Notes under the pieces: model-generated
The model's database searches: none
The model's input: only the letters and a program-made list of their open reading frames with translations
What the model was told of the DNA's origin: nothing
Shown: one piece after another, positions 8,871-17,995 of the stretch
How the letters are laid out: each line of letters begins with the position of its first letter
Numbering within the stretch: position 1 is the first letter of the stretch
NCBI GenBank assembly: GCA_015680685.1
Contig: MNCI01006920.1
Coordinates: 27,059 to 48,683 of the forward strand
Direction of reading: 5' to 3'
Origin: Gnetum montanum
Lineage: Eukaryota > Streptophyta > Gnetopsida > Gnetales > Gnetaceae
DNA: 21,625 nucleotides
Program-made: the position numbers and the translations under genes

Positions 8871-11800
8871 AGAGAACGCGTAAGCTAATACAATACAAAC
8901 TAAGGTGACGTATGCACAATGAACAAAAGTTAAGAGTGGGCGGAGATCAGACGTGTCTTTGGCCGCAAGGGAGTCTGGATTATGCGGTTTTTTCTTAGTC
9001 GGATATGTTCTAGGAGGCGTGCTAGTTTGCTCTGGGAGGCTTTCAGTTTTTACCCCTCGTTTGTGTGTTTTAGCTCTAGGTGTTATGTTTGTTGTTGTGG
9101 GTGTTGCTTCAGGAGGCTCATCTCTCAAGACATGTGACATGTCTGTGTTGTGGTTAGCTTGAAATGGAGTGCTGTTGCCATGTATAATGACTTGTCCACC
9201 TTCGTATGGAAGGTAGATTTCTTGATGTATCGGTGAGGAAACGGCTCGTTGTGCTAGCCAAGGTCTACCAAGAATCATGTTGAAACTGGGCATCTCTTCT
9301 ATGACAGTGAATTCTGTGCTAGTGGGGAATTGTTCTCCTGCCACAAAGGCTAAGTTGATTGTGCCCTTAACTGTGACACATGATCCATTGAAAGATTTTA
9401 AACATGTGATTTTTGTTGGCATGATATCATCTGCCATGCCTAGTTTGTCGATGACAGAGTATAGAACTATGTTTTTTGCCGCACCGTTATCAACATGCAC
9501 TCTGCGAATGGTACATTGCTCGACATGCACACTAATCGATAATGGAGTTGTTGTGACTTCCCCTCTTTCAGGGTTACATTTAACTGCATCATCATGAAAG
9601 GCTAAGCTGTTTGAACCCAATCCTTGTGATGTGTGTTGTGAAATCGTTGCACGGATGGATTCCATGTTAGCAGGGATGTCCTTTGTAACAAGAATGGATG
9701 CTAACGTTTGCGCTAAGGCTTCGCGATGAGCCAATGATGTCATGACCAAATCGTACAAGCTCATGGTTGTGTTCTTTTGTTTGAGCATTTGTTTCACTTA
9801 GGCCAGTGTAGCTACAAAGTCTATGTTATCTGCTATTGTGTTGGTTGCCTCTGTATGGGTTGAAGGCTTGGGCCTGGTTTGTTTGGGATTAGGGGCAGGG
9901 CCCCCAGTGTTTAGTTGTTGTATAGTAGGTGTGTCCTTTGTTTCAGCTGTGGGTGTTGTTCATTGTTCGTTTGTCCTCTTCTGCTGCTAGTTGGTTTGCT
10001 TACCTATGTTGTTGGCAAGGTTGACTCTTGAGGGAGAAGAGGTTGAGACATTGCCTACAGTTGGGCTCAGGGTAAGTTAGGGGCCATCATGTGGTGGCAC
10101 TTTTATGACCAATGAGAGTTTAGGAGGTGTTGTTGTTGTTTGACTAGCCTGTTGTGGCACCTTGATAACGAAAGGTTTCTTTACTGTTGTCGTTGGTGCA
10201 ACATGCCAGTTTAATGTCTTAGCGGACGACTATGGTGGTACTTTGACCACAAAGGGTATCTTCGGTGCTTGGGATTGTGTTGCATTGGGCCAGTTTAACA
10301 TCTTAGCGAATGTGTAGGATGGTGGTACCTTGACGACAAAAGGTGTCATTGGTGCTCTAGGTGGCACCTTGGTGATGATGGGAGGTCTCTTGCTCGTGGA
10401 GGCGGAGGGGATTGTTGCCTTGCAGGGAGGCACACGAATTACAAAAGGTTGCTGCACAGGTTTATCTATGCCAATGGAGTTTATGACATAGGAGGCATCA
10501 TTTGTGCTGGGTTGATTCAGGGTGTTGATGTTTAGTTGGCCCCATTCTATCATTGCTTGTAGATCATCCTTTAACGCATGGCAGGTGTCGGTATTGTGAC
10601 CAGACATATGGTGGTAATGGCAGAATTAGTCTAACTTGAAATGTCGTGGAACCGGGGGCTCATTTGGTGCTGCTAAGGTGGGGTTCCTCAGTAAATCGCA
10701 GTACCTGTCATGTCGGCGGCGAGCATTCTCCGCTACGTGTTTGTATTGGATTTGCCCGGCTTTAAGGAGATTCGCTAGTAGTTCCGAAGGTTGTGCAGGT
10801 AGCGATGTGTACTTAGAGCAATCTTTGCATTGAAAATTGGACCTTAAGCTGGCCCCTGTTGTTGCAGGCGGGTTGGTACTGGTGTTAGTTGTTTTTGTGC
10901 TTGCGGCCACAATTTCCATTGTTGCCTTTTGTTTGGCAACATGCTGGTTCTTGTAAGCCACATAGGTGGGGTCATTGCTGGTTTGTGCAACTTGTTCAAT
11001 GTTCTTGATCTGTGTGAACTCTTGGCTCAATGTTTGAGTGCTTAGGTAGTACAGTTTTGACTTAATGAAGTCATTCACTGCTCCCTTCAGAATCGTAAGC
11101 AAATACTTTTCAGGGATGGGCTCATGAAGTTCGTTAAGGGCTGCACTCCATCATTAGATAAACTTCTGCACAGGCTCAAGTGGTTCTTGTTTCACCTATA
11201 TCAAAGTGTCTAGGGTTGCTTCAGGCTTCAGGTTGTACTTAAACCTAGTAACGAATTGGTGTAACAGATCCTCAAGAGAGGATATGGAGTTACATGGAAA
11301 GGCTCTGTACTAGTCTAAGGCTATGCTCGTTAAGGACATAGCAAACACTCGTAAGATTGCGTGGGGCCAAGCTTGAAGCAATAGAGTTTCTGATCGAAAC
11401 GTGACTAAGTGAGCATTTGGATCTCCCTTTCCATTGTACTTGGTTAACTGGGGCAGTGTGATTCCCTTGGGTAAAGCTAACAGTGGCACTGAAGAGCTAA
11501 TTGCATCATCGCGGTAGAAATCCAGTACTTTAACTTATTCAATGTTGTCAGCTTTGAGTTGCTTTACCTCATCCGCTAATGCTTGCATCATCTGTTTTGC
11601 TTCTGCCCACTCTTGAGCAGTAGGCAGATTAGTTGGTTGGGGAGGTTGTTGGGTTGTCATTTGTTGCTGTGGAGCAATGTTCAGAGTTACGGTTGTGGGG
11701 TGTGGCACGTTGAAGTGAGTGGGTTGTTGAACAAGGGGTATGGTTCCTTGCCTAGCCACAAACTGTGAAGTGACACCCCGGATGTGTAGGGTCGATGTAG

Positions 11801-12299
11801 CGAAAGTGGCCCCATGCGTTTGCACGTGTGGTATGTACTGGGTGGAGATGGGGGTGGGTAATCTCTGTTGGGATATTGGTGCTTGTGTACTCATTGACAC
11901 TTGGTGAGTGGCCATCTGTCCCATGCGAGGATGGAGTGATGGGTTCACGTAGGCATGGGGACTGAGGGTGTGGTATGAATCCTCAAGTTCAGATTGTGCC
12001 TCGAAGTCATCTACATCATGTTGGTTTTGGGGCTCCTCATTGGGTCACCGTATGTTTTGGCCCCTTGCCAGAAGGAGCTGGGAGATGAGCCTATGATGAG
12101 GATCAGAAAGGGGGATGATGTCATATACGGAGGGGGAAAATTCATGACCTCCCATGTACATGTGCTCGAAGTTTCGTTTTGCCTCCTGTTCTGTGTGGTC
12201 AATAGGAAGGTTGGCCTGAATCTTCACACAGATGTAGTTATGCTGTTCTTATGTGGGGACTATGAAGGCGCGTGCGTTGGAGTTTTGGGATGATTCCAT
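8850..12299 (-). pseudogene. gag-pro: Gag-protease polyprotein of element B (13 stops, no frameshift)
   Basis: From ATG at 12299 (MESSQNSNARAF...) one frame of 1150 codons runs to TAA at 8852-8850. I followed it codon by codon and found 13 internal stops and no frameshift. Domains: N-terminal Gag (12299-11540) with a Q/P/T-rich part; Retrotrans_gag domain (about 11470-11110; LPQLTKYNGKGDP, RVFAMSLTSIAL, LEDLLHQFVTRF); zinc knuckle C-x2-H-x4-H-x4-C (10622-10581); proline-rich linker with VKVPP repeats (10460-10081); retropepsin with active-site DNG (9491-9483) and ILGRPWL (9275-9255). It ends in a hydrophobic ~21-residue segment and KRP. In plant Ty3 elements pol would follow; here the frame closes. 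Gag forms the particle and the protease matures it. Every stop is one C-to-T or G-to-A step from Gln, Arg or Trp codons, so an intact ancestor is implied. Confidence 0.92.
10081..10460 (-). repeat. VKVPP peptide repeats in the Gag-protease linker
   Basis: Within the gag-protease frame the motif P-F-V-V/I-K/R-V-P-P recurs six times in diverged form (PFVIRVPP, PIITKVPP, PFVVKVPP twice, PFVIKVPQ, SLVIKVPP). Two repeats are followed by FAKMLNW or SAKTLNW. At DNA level the units share GGTGGTACCTTGAC...AAAGG and GCCAGTTTAA...TCTTAGC on the plus strand. Confidence 0.8.
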
Positions 12300-12655
12300 G
12301 GTGATGTGTGACGGGGCAGTGTATGAGCTAGCTAACAAGTGCCAAGTGTGTTTCGGGCTAAGTGTGCAGAGTGTCTGACGTGTGAACACTGAGAATTTTT
12401 CGAAGTGTCCACCATGTACAGCGTAAATGGGAGAAATTTTGGCTAAGTATGAAATTATGAACCATAGTCATACGCGGATGGCAATCTCGGGTAAGAGGAA
12501 GTCATATCGAAATTGTTATGTTGTGTGTATTGTATACCTTGGACAAGGTGATCCATGTTGGTGGCTGTTAGTACTTCGACCGGTTTGAAGTAGGTGTGAA
12601 TCGCAGCGAATTCGACTTTGAAACGGGCTCGTTTTGTGTGTTTTTGTTGAAAAAA

Positions 12656-12770
12656 ACTGTAGCGGTACTGTAGCAATGTAAACACTGTAGCAGCGTAGAC
12701 ATTGTAGCAGCGTAAAAGCACTGTAGTAACGTAGACACTGTAGCAGCATAAACACTGTAGCAACATCAGT
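12656..12770 (-). repeat. 17-bp tandem repeats in the B leader
   Basis: The unit ACTGTAGCAGCGTAAAC begins at 12656, 12667, 12684, 12701, 12720, 12737 and 12754, spaced mostly 17 bp. Each unit carries a GCGTA-type half motif (GCGTAGAC, GCGTAAA, ACGTAGAC) like the LTR array. Confidence 0.85.
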
Positions 12771-12807
12771 GTATAGCGTAGATAGGGTCTACAGCGTAAT
12801 ATTCGGC

Positions 12808-12939
12808 AGCGTAGATGCTGGAGACTTTGCAGACAGAGTCAGCGTATGGTTGATAGCATAGACGCTTGGAGACTTGCAAATGGTGAGTTTTAAATGGAGC
12901 AGTGTAGACGCTCAACAGCATAGACGCTGGGAAGTTTGC
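12808..12939 (-). repeat. AGCGTAGACGCT-type repeats in the B leader
   Basis: Three dispersed copies of AGCRTAGAYGCTKGGAGACTTTGC-like sequence (12808, 12855, 12917). The core AGCGT-AG-ACGCT is a near palindrome with the same arms as GCGT-AT-ACGC in the LTR. Confidence 0.75.
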
Positions 12940-13007
12940 AGGTAAGGTTGGCGTATACCCAACAGCGTAGACACTGAGAACTCTGAGACAACAAGTTTAA
13001 GGTAGAG

Positions 13008-13025
13008 GCCCTGCTTCTAGTGCCA
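13008..13025 (-). promoter_or_regulatory. Primer-binding site of element B
   Basis: On the minus strand TGGCACTAGAAGCAGGGC starts 5 bases after the LTR end AGTACA. Its TGG start and position are as expected. It resembles, with changes, the TGGTATCAGAGC site (initiator tRNA-Met) of many plant elements; the exact primer tRNA cannot be fixed by eye. Confidence 0.6.
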
Positions 13026-13618
13026 ATTTCTGTACTATCCGAAATCGTCGGTCTCCGGCTGGAAGGAAACAGAGACCGTGGGATCACCGGACATGCACAG
13101 AAGATCCTACCTTCGCCTGAGGGCGAAATGGAATGAACGAAAGCAGAGTACCTTGGGTGGTCCACATGCGGATCAGACAAGGATTTCCCTGAATGTGCAC
13201 TGAAGTGCTATATGTTGGGTTATGCGTAAATGGCGTAACAGACGTAAATCAGAGCGTAAACAGCGTAAGTGATGCAAACAGAGCGTAAACGTAAACAGGC
13301 GTAAACAGAATACAGACAATAATTAATGCAAACTCTAAATGATTTTGGAAAGAAAATGTAACAATGGCATTACAGAATGAGAGTACAATGCACCGGTCTA
13401 ACGCAGTTGTGACTGGAACACAAGGTGGACGAAAAGCCCCGGTGGATGCAGGGATGACTATGGGCTGGTTCACACTGTAGGCATAGCGTAGAGGCTGTAT
13501 GCTCAGCGTACAGGGTTGTCCAGCATACAAGGTTCTCTGCTCTAGTTCTCAGCGTCTCTGTTTTTCTTTGGTTTTTTGCTCCAAATTGCCAACCCCCTGG
13601 ATCTAGTGAAAAATGGGG

Positions 13619-13626
13619 CTTTTATA
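13619..13626 (-). promoter_or_regulatory. TATA box, 5' LTR of B
   Basis: TATAAAAG on the minus strand, in the same context as the 3' LTR. It is the likely promoter for the element's genomic RNA, with the palindrome array starting about 100 bp upstream. Confidence 0.72.
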
Positions 13627-13725
13627 TAGGTTTTTGATGCTAGACTTGGGTTGGGCGACACATGGTGCGTTGACCAAGTGCAAAAGCGTAAAATTTACAA
13701 GTGTACAATATGTTACATTTGTTGG

Positions 13726-14243
13726 GCGTATACGCTATCTGGCGAGCGTAGACTCTGGGCGTATACGCTGGATGTGCTGGGCGTATGCGAACTTAGGTGT
13801 AGATGTTGTGGACACTGGGCGTATACGCTGATGATGGTTGGGCGTATACGCTGGGGCGTATACGCTGATGATTGGGCGTATACGCTAGGGCGCATACGCT
13901 GATGGTTGCTGGGTGTATACGCTGGGGCGTATACGCTGATGGTTGCTACCTTGTACCAATTCTTACTCTGCAGTGTTGTTTCCATGTCGTCTTTGGGGAT
14001 TTCATGCCGGACGTATACATCTGTTGTACCTGCTGAGCATACATGTGAGGCGTGTACGTTGGGTGCCGTCTTTGGGGATTTCATGCCAGGTGTATACATC
14101 TGTTGTACTTGCTGAGCGTACATGTGAGGCATGTACGTTGGGCATGTACGCTGGGAGTATACGCTGGGCGTCTACGCTGTGGATGTGAACTTGAGCGTAT
14201 ACGTTGTGGATGTGAACTTGAGCGTATACGTTGGGCGTATATG
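13726..14243 (-). repeat. GCGTATACGC palindrome array, 5' LTR U3
   Basis: The same array as in the 3' LTR, better preserved. Exact GCGTATACGC starts at 13726, 13759, 13819, 13842, 13856, 13876 and 13927, with pairs only 14 bp apart. The 79-bp duplication recurs at 13985 and 14064, so it predates insertion. A 27-bp unit (GGATGTGAACTTGAGCGTAT...) is tandemly duplicated at 14181/14208 in this LTR only. Confidence 0.92.
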
Positions 14244-14389
14244 CTGAGACTACATACTTAGTGAAAATTAAGTATTTTGATCTCCAAAGTTGCCGTGTGT
14301 GACACCAGATGTAGTTGTGGTTGTCTGTGGGTCCCAAGGACCTGCTTCGTCTTAGAGAAGTACTAAGCTCAAAATTTTGTGGTGTTTTA

Positions 14390-14394
14390 GTAAT
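14390..14394. repeat. Target-site duplication of element B, right
   Basis: GTAAT directly after the LTR end (GTGTTTTA, decayed from GTGTTTCA); partner of TTAAT at 5868-5872. Confidence 0.7.
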
Positions 14395-14494
14395 GATGAT
14401 TACATAAGGTTGCATGTTCAAGAAGATAATATAGGCTAATTATTTATTTAACTGAAAATTAGATTTTAGTTTCAAATGTCATTAATATCTCAAT

Positions 14495-14565
14495 GCTACC
14501 TAGTAGAATCAAACCTATGACATGGGGTTACTAGGCCAAGACTTGTACCACTAGACCAACACCTC
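14495..14565 (-). repeat. tRNA-derived (SINE-like) relic
   Basis: On the minus strand a perfect match to the RNA polymerase III A box consensus, TGGTCTAGTGG (14558-14548), is followed 32 bases later by a B box-like GGTTTGATTCT (14515-14505; consensus GGTTCGANNCC). Spacing is that of a tRNA gene. The acceptor arms do not pair, so it is not a working tRNA; a SINE head or tRNA pseudogene is likelier. Sequence to the left as far as about 14396 may be its body. Confidence 0.55.
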
Positions 14566-14855
14566 ATTGTTGTGTCTCACTTAAAGTGAAGAGGAAGCAT
14601 TTGGTAGGAAGTGAAGATCCATTTGAGCACTTCTAAACAAGAGTAAAGTTTGATCCTTTTACTACTCAAAGAGGTTTTTCAAAATTGGTTGTAAGGATGA
14701 AAACATAAAAAGGCATCTCTAAAACCAATGGGCATTTCCTTTTTGTTGATTCGAAGGTTCTCCTCTACCTTTGTATGTTTAACATATTTCTTAAACCTTT
14801 TCCCATTTCCCTTCAAGAAGTTTACTTTATTACTATCATGGATCTCCATTCACCA

Positions 14856-14878
14856 AAATAAATAAATAAATAAATAAA
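14856..14878 (+). repeat. (AAAT)n microsatellite
   Basis: Nearly six tandem AAAT units. Confidence 0.9.
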
Positions 14879-14998
14879 GGTTGAAAACTTGAATTCCTAT
14901 ATATGGCTGTGGTGTGATACATAGTGCAAATAAAACTTTATGATTCAGCATTGCCCATTGAAATCAAACCCATCACATAGAGCTTTCAAATACAGAGG

Positions 14999-15172
14999 GA
15001 ATTTTGTTTTTCAAACACTAACCTAACCCCGCTTAATTAGGTGGGTTAAAATCTCCTCGGTAACGTGTTTAGCGGAGTTTATGTTGAATTTTGTTTTTCA
15101 AACACTAACCTAACCCCGCTTAATTAGGTGGGTTAAAATCTCCTCGGTAACGTGTTTAGCGGAGTTTATGTT
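14999..15172 (+). repeat. Perfect 87-bp tandem duplication
   Basis: Two identical 87-bp copies, 14999-15085 and 15086-15172, starting GAATTTTGTTTTTCAAACAC and ending GCGGAGTTTATGTT. Each contains TAACCC...GGGTTA arms around TTAATTA and CTCC...GGAG arms. Zero differences indicate a recent event (or an assembly artefact) in otherwise decayed DNA. Confidence 0.95.
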
Positions 15173-15458
15173 AAAAATATGCAGCGGAGGCATCAAGGTT
15201 TTGTATGAATGCGTTTGTGCCAAGAGAGGAATTTAGGAGTACTGTAGAGTGCTAGGGTTGTGTCTCAGTCCAGTTCGGGGTTTCACAGCATCTTCTGTTT
15301 TAATAATTCATTTGCAATATAGGAATCTTTGGCCCTCCATTCTTTCTTTCTGCATCCAAATTCTGTTTCTGAATGCTGGTTCCTGACAAAGGGTAACGTG
15401 GTTGTGATAGACTTCGATTTTATTGCATATGGAGTAACCTGCATACGTTTCTTCGCAG

Positions 15459-15506
15459 GAAATTTGGCGGCCTTTCTCATGTGGATACACGGTGGTGTCT
15501 TACCTG
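15459..15506 (+). other. Possible small exon with both splice sites
   Basis: A 48-base segment lies between a pyrimidine-rich acceptor (CGTTTCTTCGCAG, ending 15458) and a good donor (CTG|GTAAGC at 15507). All three frames are open across it or nearly so, and the longer frame 15329-15520 stays open for 63 codons. I do not recognise the peptide in any frame (for example EIWRPFSCGYTVVSYL). It may be a fragment of a host gene or chance. Confidence 0.25.
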
Positions 15507-15845
15507 GTAAGCAATCTTGACCCTAATTACTTGTTATAATTGTTAATGAAATCTACAATGCTATAATATTCGGGTTTAATGAAAGCCCCGTGTGCCAGCC
15601 AAGATCCTTGACTTCGCTTCTGATCCACGGCCATGTCAAACTATCCTCTTAACGTGTGCCGCCGCATATAAAAGTCTAGAATGTTGCATTCCGTGCCGGG
15701 CCCTAATACCCATATTACATATTCCTGGCCATTAATTTGACCCAATACTTCAGCCGTTCATTTCTAGAACTCTTGTTTCATAGTTTTAGAAGCCATTATT
15801 TTTCAACCCAGAAACAGGTCTGCAATTCACCCTTTTGTGTGTAAG

Positions 15846-15901
15846 ACTGTTAAATCAGAAAATATGAGTGTGTGGTACTGTTAAATCAGAAAATATGAGT
15901 G
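15846..15901 (+). repeat. 31-bp-spaced direct repeat
   Basis: The 25-base string beginning ACTGTTAAATCAGAAAATAT occurs at 15846 and 15877 without change. Confidence 0.9.
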
Positions 15902-17911
15902 GGATAGACAGTGAATTGATTAAATATTTATACTGTTATTTTTTATGACTTCTTGTTCTTTAAAGAGACTCTAAGTAAAATTCAATGACTAGGTTTTTTA
16001 CAAAGAAAAATTGGGTTTTGTTTTCTAGAAAATTGGTTGATGATGTCCTTATAGATATTTGGACATTTGGAATGTCCTAGGGATGTGGATGCATCTTCAA
16101 TGCTTAGAGACACATATGGGACATGGTTAAAATGGACCATATCCTGAGTACATGTGGGATGTTTGAGAATGTACTCTAGGTGCTACCCACAACTCTTCTC
16201 TTTGTTCAGAAACACTTCCAAATTGTTTGCTGTTGAAATTGCAATACAAATCTCTGAAGTAGCTTAGGTATTAAAATCTATAACAAATTTTCCATAATCT
16301 TCAATAGCCTAGAATCTAATCAAATGTAGAATATCTTAGACAAAGCTATTCCTTCTTATAGCTTCATGGTGTCTCCACAATGTTCCCAAGAAACGATGCC
16401 TTCCTCGAATGCATTTAAGGATGTGTCTTTGCATCCTTGCATTTCAACTACTTCTACAATATTGGATTCATAATTGTTTGGAGCTTTTTGTTTGTCAAGA
16501 TGGTGCTCAAAGTTATTGAGTGAATCCAAATTCATGTGGCCTCACTTATTAATTGCAACACTCAATATACATTTTCAAAAAAGGAAAGAAAAAAAAAAGG
16601 TCCTTTAAGACCCAATGATACCAACAAACTAATTTCATCATTATGAAGACCTTTTTCAACATCTAGATCATGCTAAAGACTCATTGTTGTTGAAAAACTT
16701 TTAGTTCACATGGTCCCAATTAATAATTGTGGCATTGAGGGATAGATAGTCCTGTTGGAACTATAAGTAATCTATCAAAACTATGTAAGCTATGGAAGTT
16801 GACTGATTATTGCATCAAAATTTTGCTAGCTAAAATAGATCTTAAATTTATCTTTGAATATTGACATCGAAGGTGTTTTACTAGACTAACTTAGTCTCAT
16901 GTCTTAGTTGCATGATTTGTATAGAATATCCTATACCAACATCATAAAGATGATACAAAATCTTACCAATCTAGTTTCCATGGCAATATCAATAGATAGT
17001 TTGGAAGGTATCCCAAATTACCAATAGAAATGTGTCACTTAAAAACAATTAGAATATTTATGTATAGGGAATTCAAACACCCACGTTAATATTCTAGAGC
17101 ACAGAGGTAGTGTAGCACAATTTTGGTGTGTTCATTTATGGAAACTTGTTGAAGGGCCATAGATCAAGTTCCAAAGGGGGTTAGAAGTCTTATAAATTTA
17201 GTCTATTTATATGTTTCTAATAACAGACCAACTGATTGCATTTTAACTAAACAAAGTGATGAGTGACAAGGTATCCCTACACTCAACCATACGAAAGGAG
17301 CGTAGCACGTGCGATCCGGTCGAACTNTAACTACAGTACTAAGTCCTAGCGTTAGCATCCATTCCCACTTGCTGTACACACCCTGAACTATGCAACTGTG
17401 GCTACCAAACACTAATCGTTACTGGGATTACCACACATAACGCATGTGCTCGAAGCGATCGTACTGAGGCACCTAACTAGCCTAAGTGTGACAAGCAGCT
17501 GATTCCTTGACTAGTCGTACACATCCGTAGATGCTCGTAATCAAGTTGTACTTGTCCCACGTTCTAGGAGGTAAAGGTGAGAGAATCTAATCGTGATGAG
17601 TAGTTGATTCCTTGGCTAGCTGTACATGTTTGTCAACGCTTGTAACCAAGTCGTACTCATGCCGCGTTACTAGAAAAGCAATAAATAACATTAATTAAAC
17701 CTATCCATGCACTGCAAGGTTTATCCACAAAGCTTGTCTTTATTGCTATACACAACTTGCGTTCAGGTACAAAGCTGCTGGAATAAAGAACCGTTCACTT
17801 GGGGGACTCCTACTGCGGGGACATAGAAAATATTCTATCTTTGAGGTGATCAATCTGCCAAAGCTTCGCTACTTTACGCCTGTGATATGAAATGAGGGGA
17901 GTGTCGCCTCT

Positions 17912-17919
17912 TATTTATA
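17912..17919 (-). promoter_or_regulatory. TATA box of copy C LTR
   Basis: TATAAATA on the minus strand, about 100 bp inside the LTR and just downstream of the GATATC palindromes. Confidence 0.65.
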
Positions 17920-17944
17920 GATTTGGTGGCGGACAGCCATATCG

Positions 17945-17995
17945 TGTACATGATATCGTAGGGGATGCGATATCGCGGCAGACGCGATATCACGG
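17945..17995 (-). repeat. GATATC palindromes in U3 of copy C
   Basis: Exact GATATC at 17952, 17969 and 17986, exactly 17 bp apart; the middle one sits in the 10-bp palindrome GCGATATCGC. Confidence 0.8.

Larger units (their letters stand above)
12300..13030 (-). other. Repeat-rich 5' leader of element B
   Basis: The untranslated leader between PBS and the gag ATG, about 730 bases. The part next to gag (12300-12655) shows nothing distinctive; the part next to the LTR (12656-12985) is made of repeats described separately. Confidence 0.7.
5873..14389 (-). mobile_element. Complete non-autonomous LTR retrotransposon B (gag-protease only)
   Basis: An 8.5-kb element on the minus strand. Order: 5' LTR (14389-13031), primer-binding site (13025-13008), repeat-rich leader, one gag-protease frame (12299-8850), a ~1.6-kb 3' non-coding region, polypurine tract (7230-7217) and 3' LTR (7216-5873). 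The LTRs are clearly homologous throughout (about nine in ten positions by eye, mostly transitions). A 5-bp target duplication flanks it: TTAAT at 5868-5872 and GTAAT at 14390-14394, one mismatch. Zinc-knuckle and protease style (C-x2-H-x4-H-x4-C; ILGRPWL followed by an S-x2-H segment) resemble the Tat lineage of Ty3/gypsy. No reverse transcriptase, RNase H or integrase motif is seen, so mobility would have depended on enzymes from another element. Confidence 0.93.
13031..14389 (-). repeat. 5' LTR of element B
   Basis: A 1359-bp partner of the 3' LTR, starting at 14389 (TAAAACACC, with TG mutated to TA) and ending GGATAGTACA at 13031. It has the same order of array (14243-13726), TATAAAAG box (13626-13619) and downstream GCGTAAAC motifs (13310-13215). 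It differs from the 3' LTR by many transitions, by an extra 27-bp tandem copy near 14181-14234 and by a short deletion near 13735. It keeps more intact palindromes (seven against five). Confidence 0.93.
14395..17256. other. Non-LTR flanking DNA without a confirmed gene
   Basis: About 2.9 kb between element B and the LTR of copy C. Apart from the SINE/tRNA-like relic, tandem repeats, microsatellite and one possible exon listed separately, I see no coding region. 15900-17256 is AT-rich and stop-dense in all frames and shows no family motif. A TATAAAAG near 15666 is present but nothing downstream supports it as a promoter. Confidence 0.6.

Noticed and set aside
8953-9162. Plus-strand open frames opposite the protease and Gag coding region (also 9277-9597, 10636-10833, 11994-12293)
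   Set aside because: They are antisense shadows of the minus-strand gag-protease frame.
8850-12299. Alternative genetic code or programmed readthrough, since 9 of the 13 stops are TAA/TAG at glutamine-like positions
   Set aside because: TGA stops and a Trp-to-TAG change also occur, the family X copies decay the same way, and simple C-to-T deamination explains every case.
14930-14985. A second B-box-like GGGTTTGATTTC on the minus strand
   Set aside because: No A box at the right distance; too little to call a second SINE.
17203-17412. A 69-codon minus-strand open frame spanning the LTR end of copy C
   Set aside because: It crosses the LTR boundary and an ambiguous base (17327) and has no motif.
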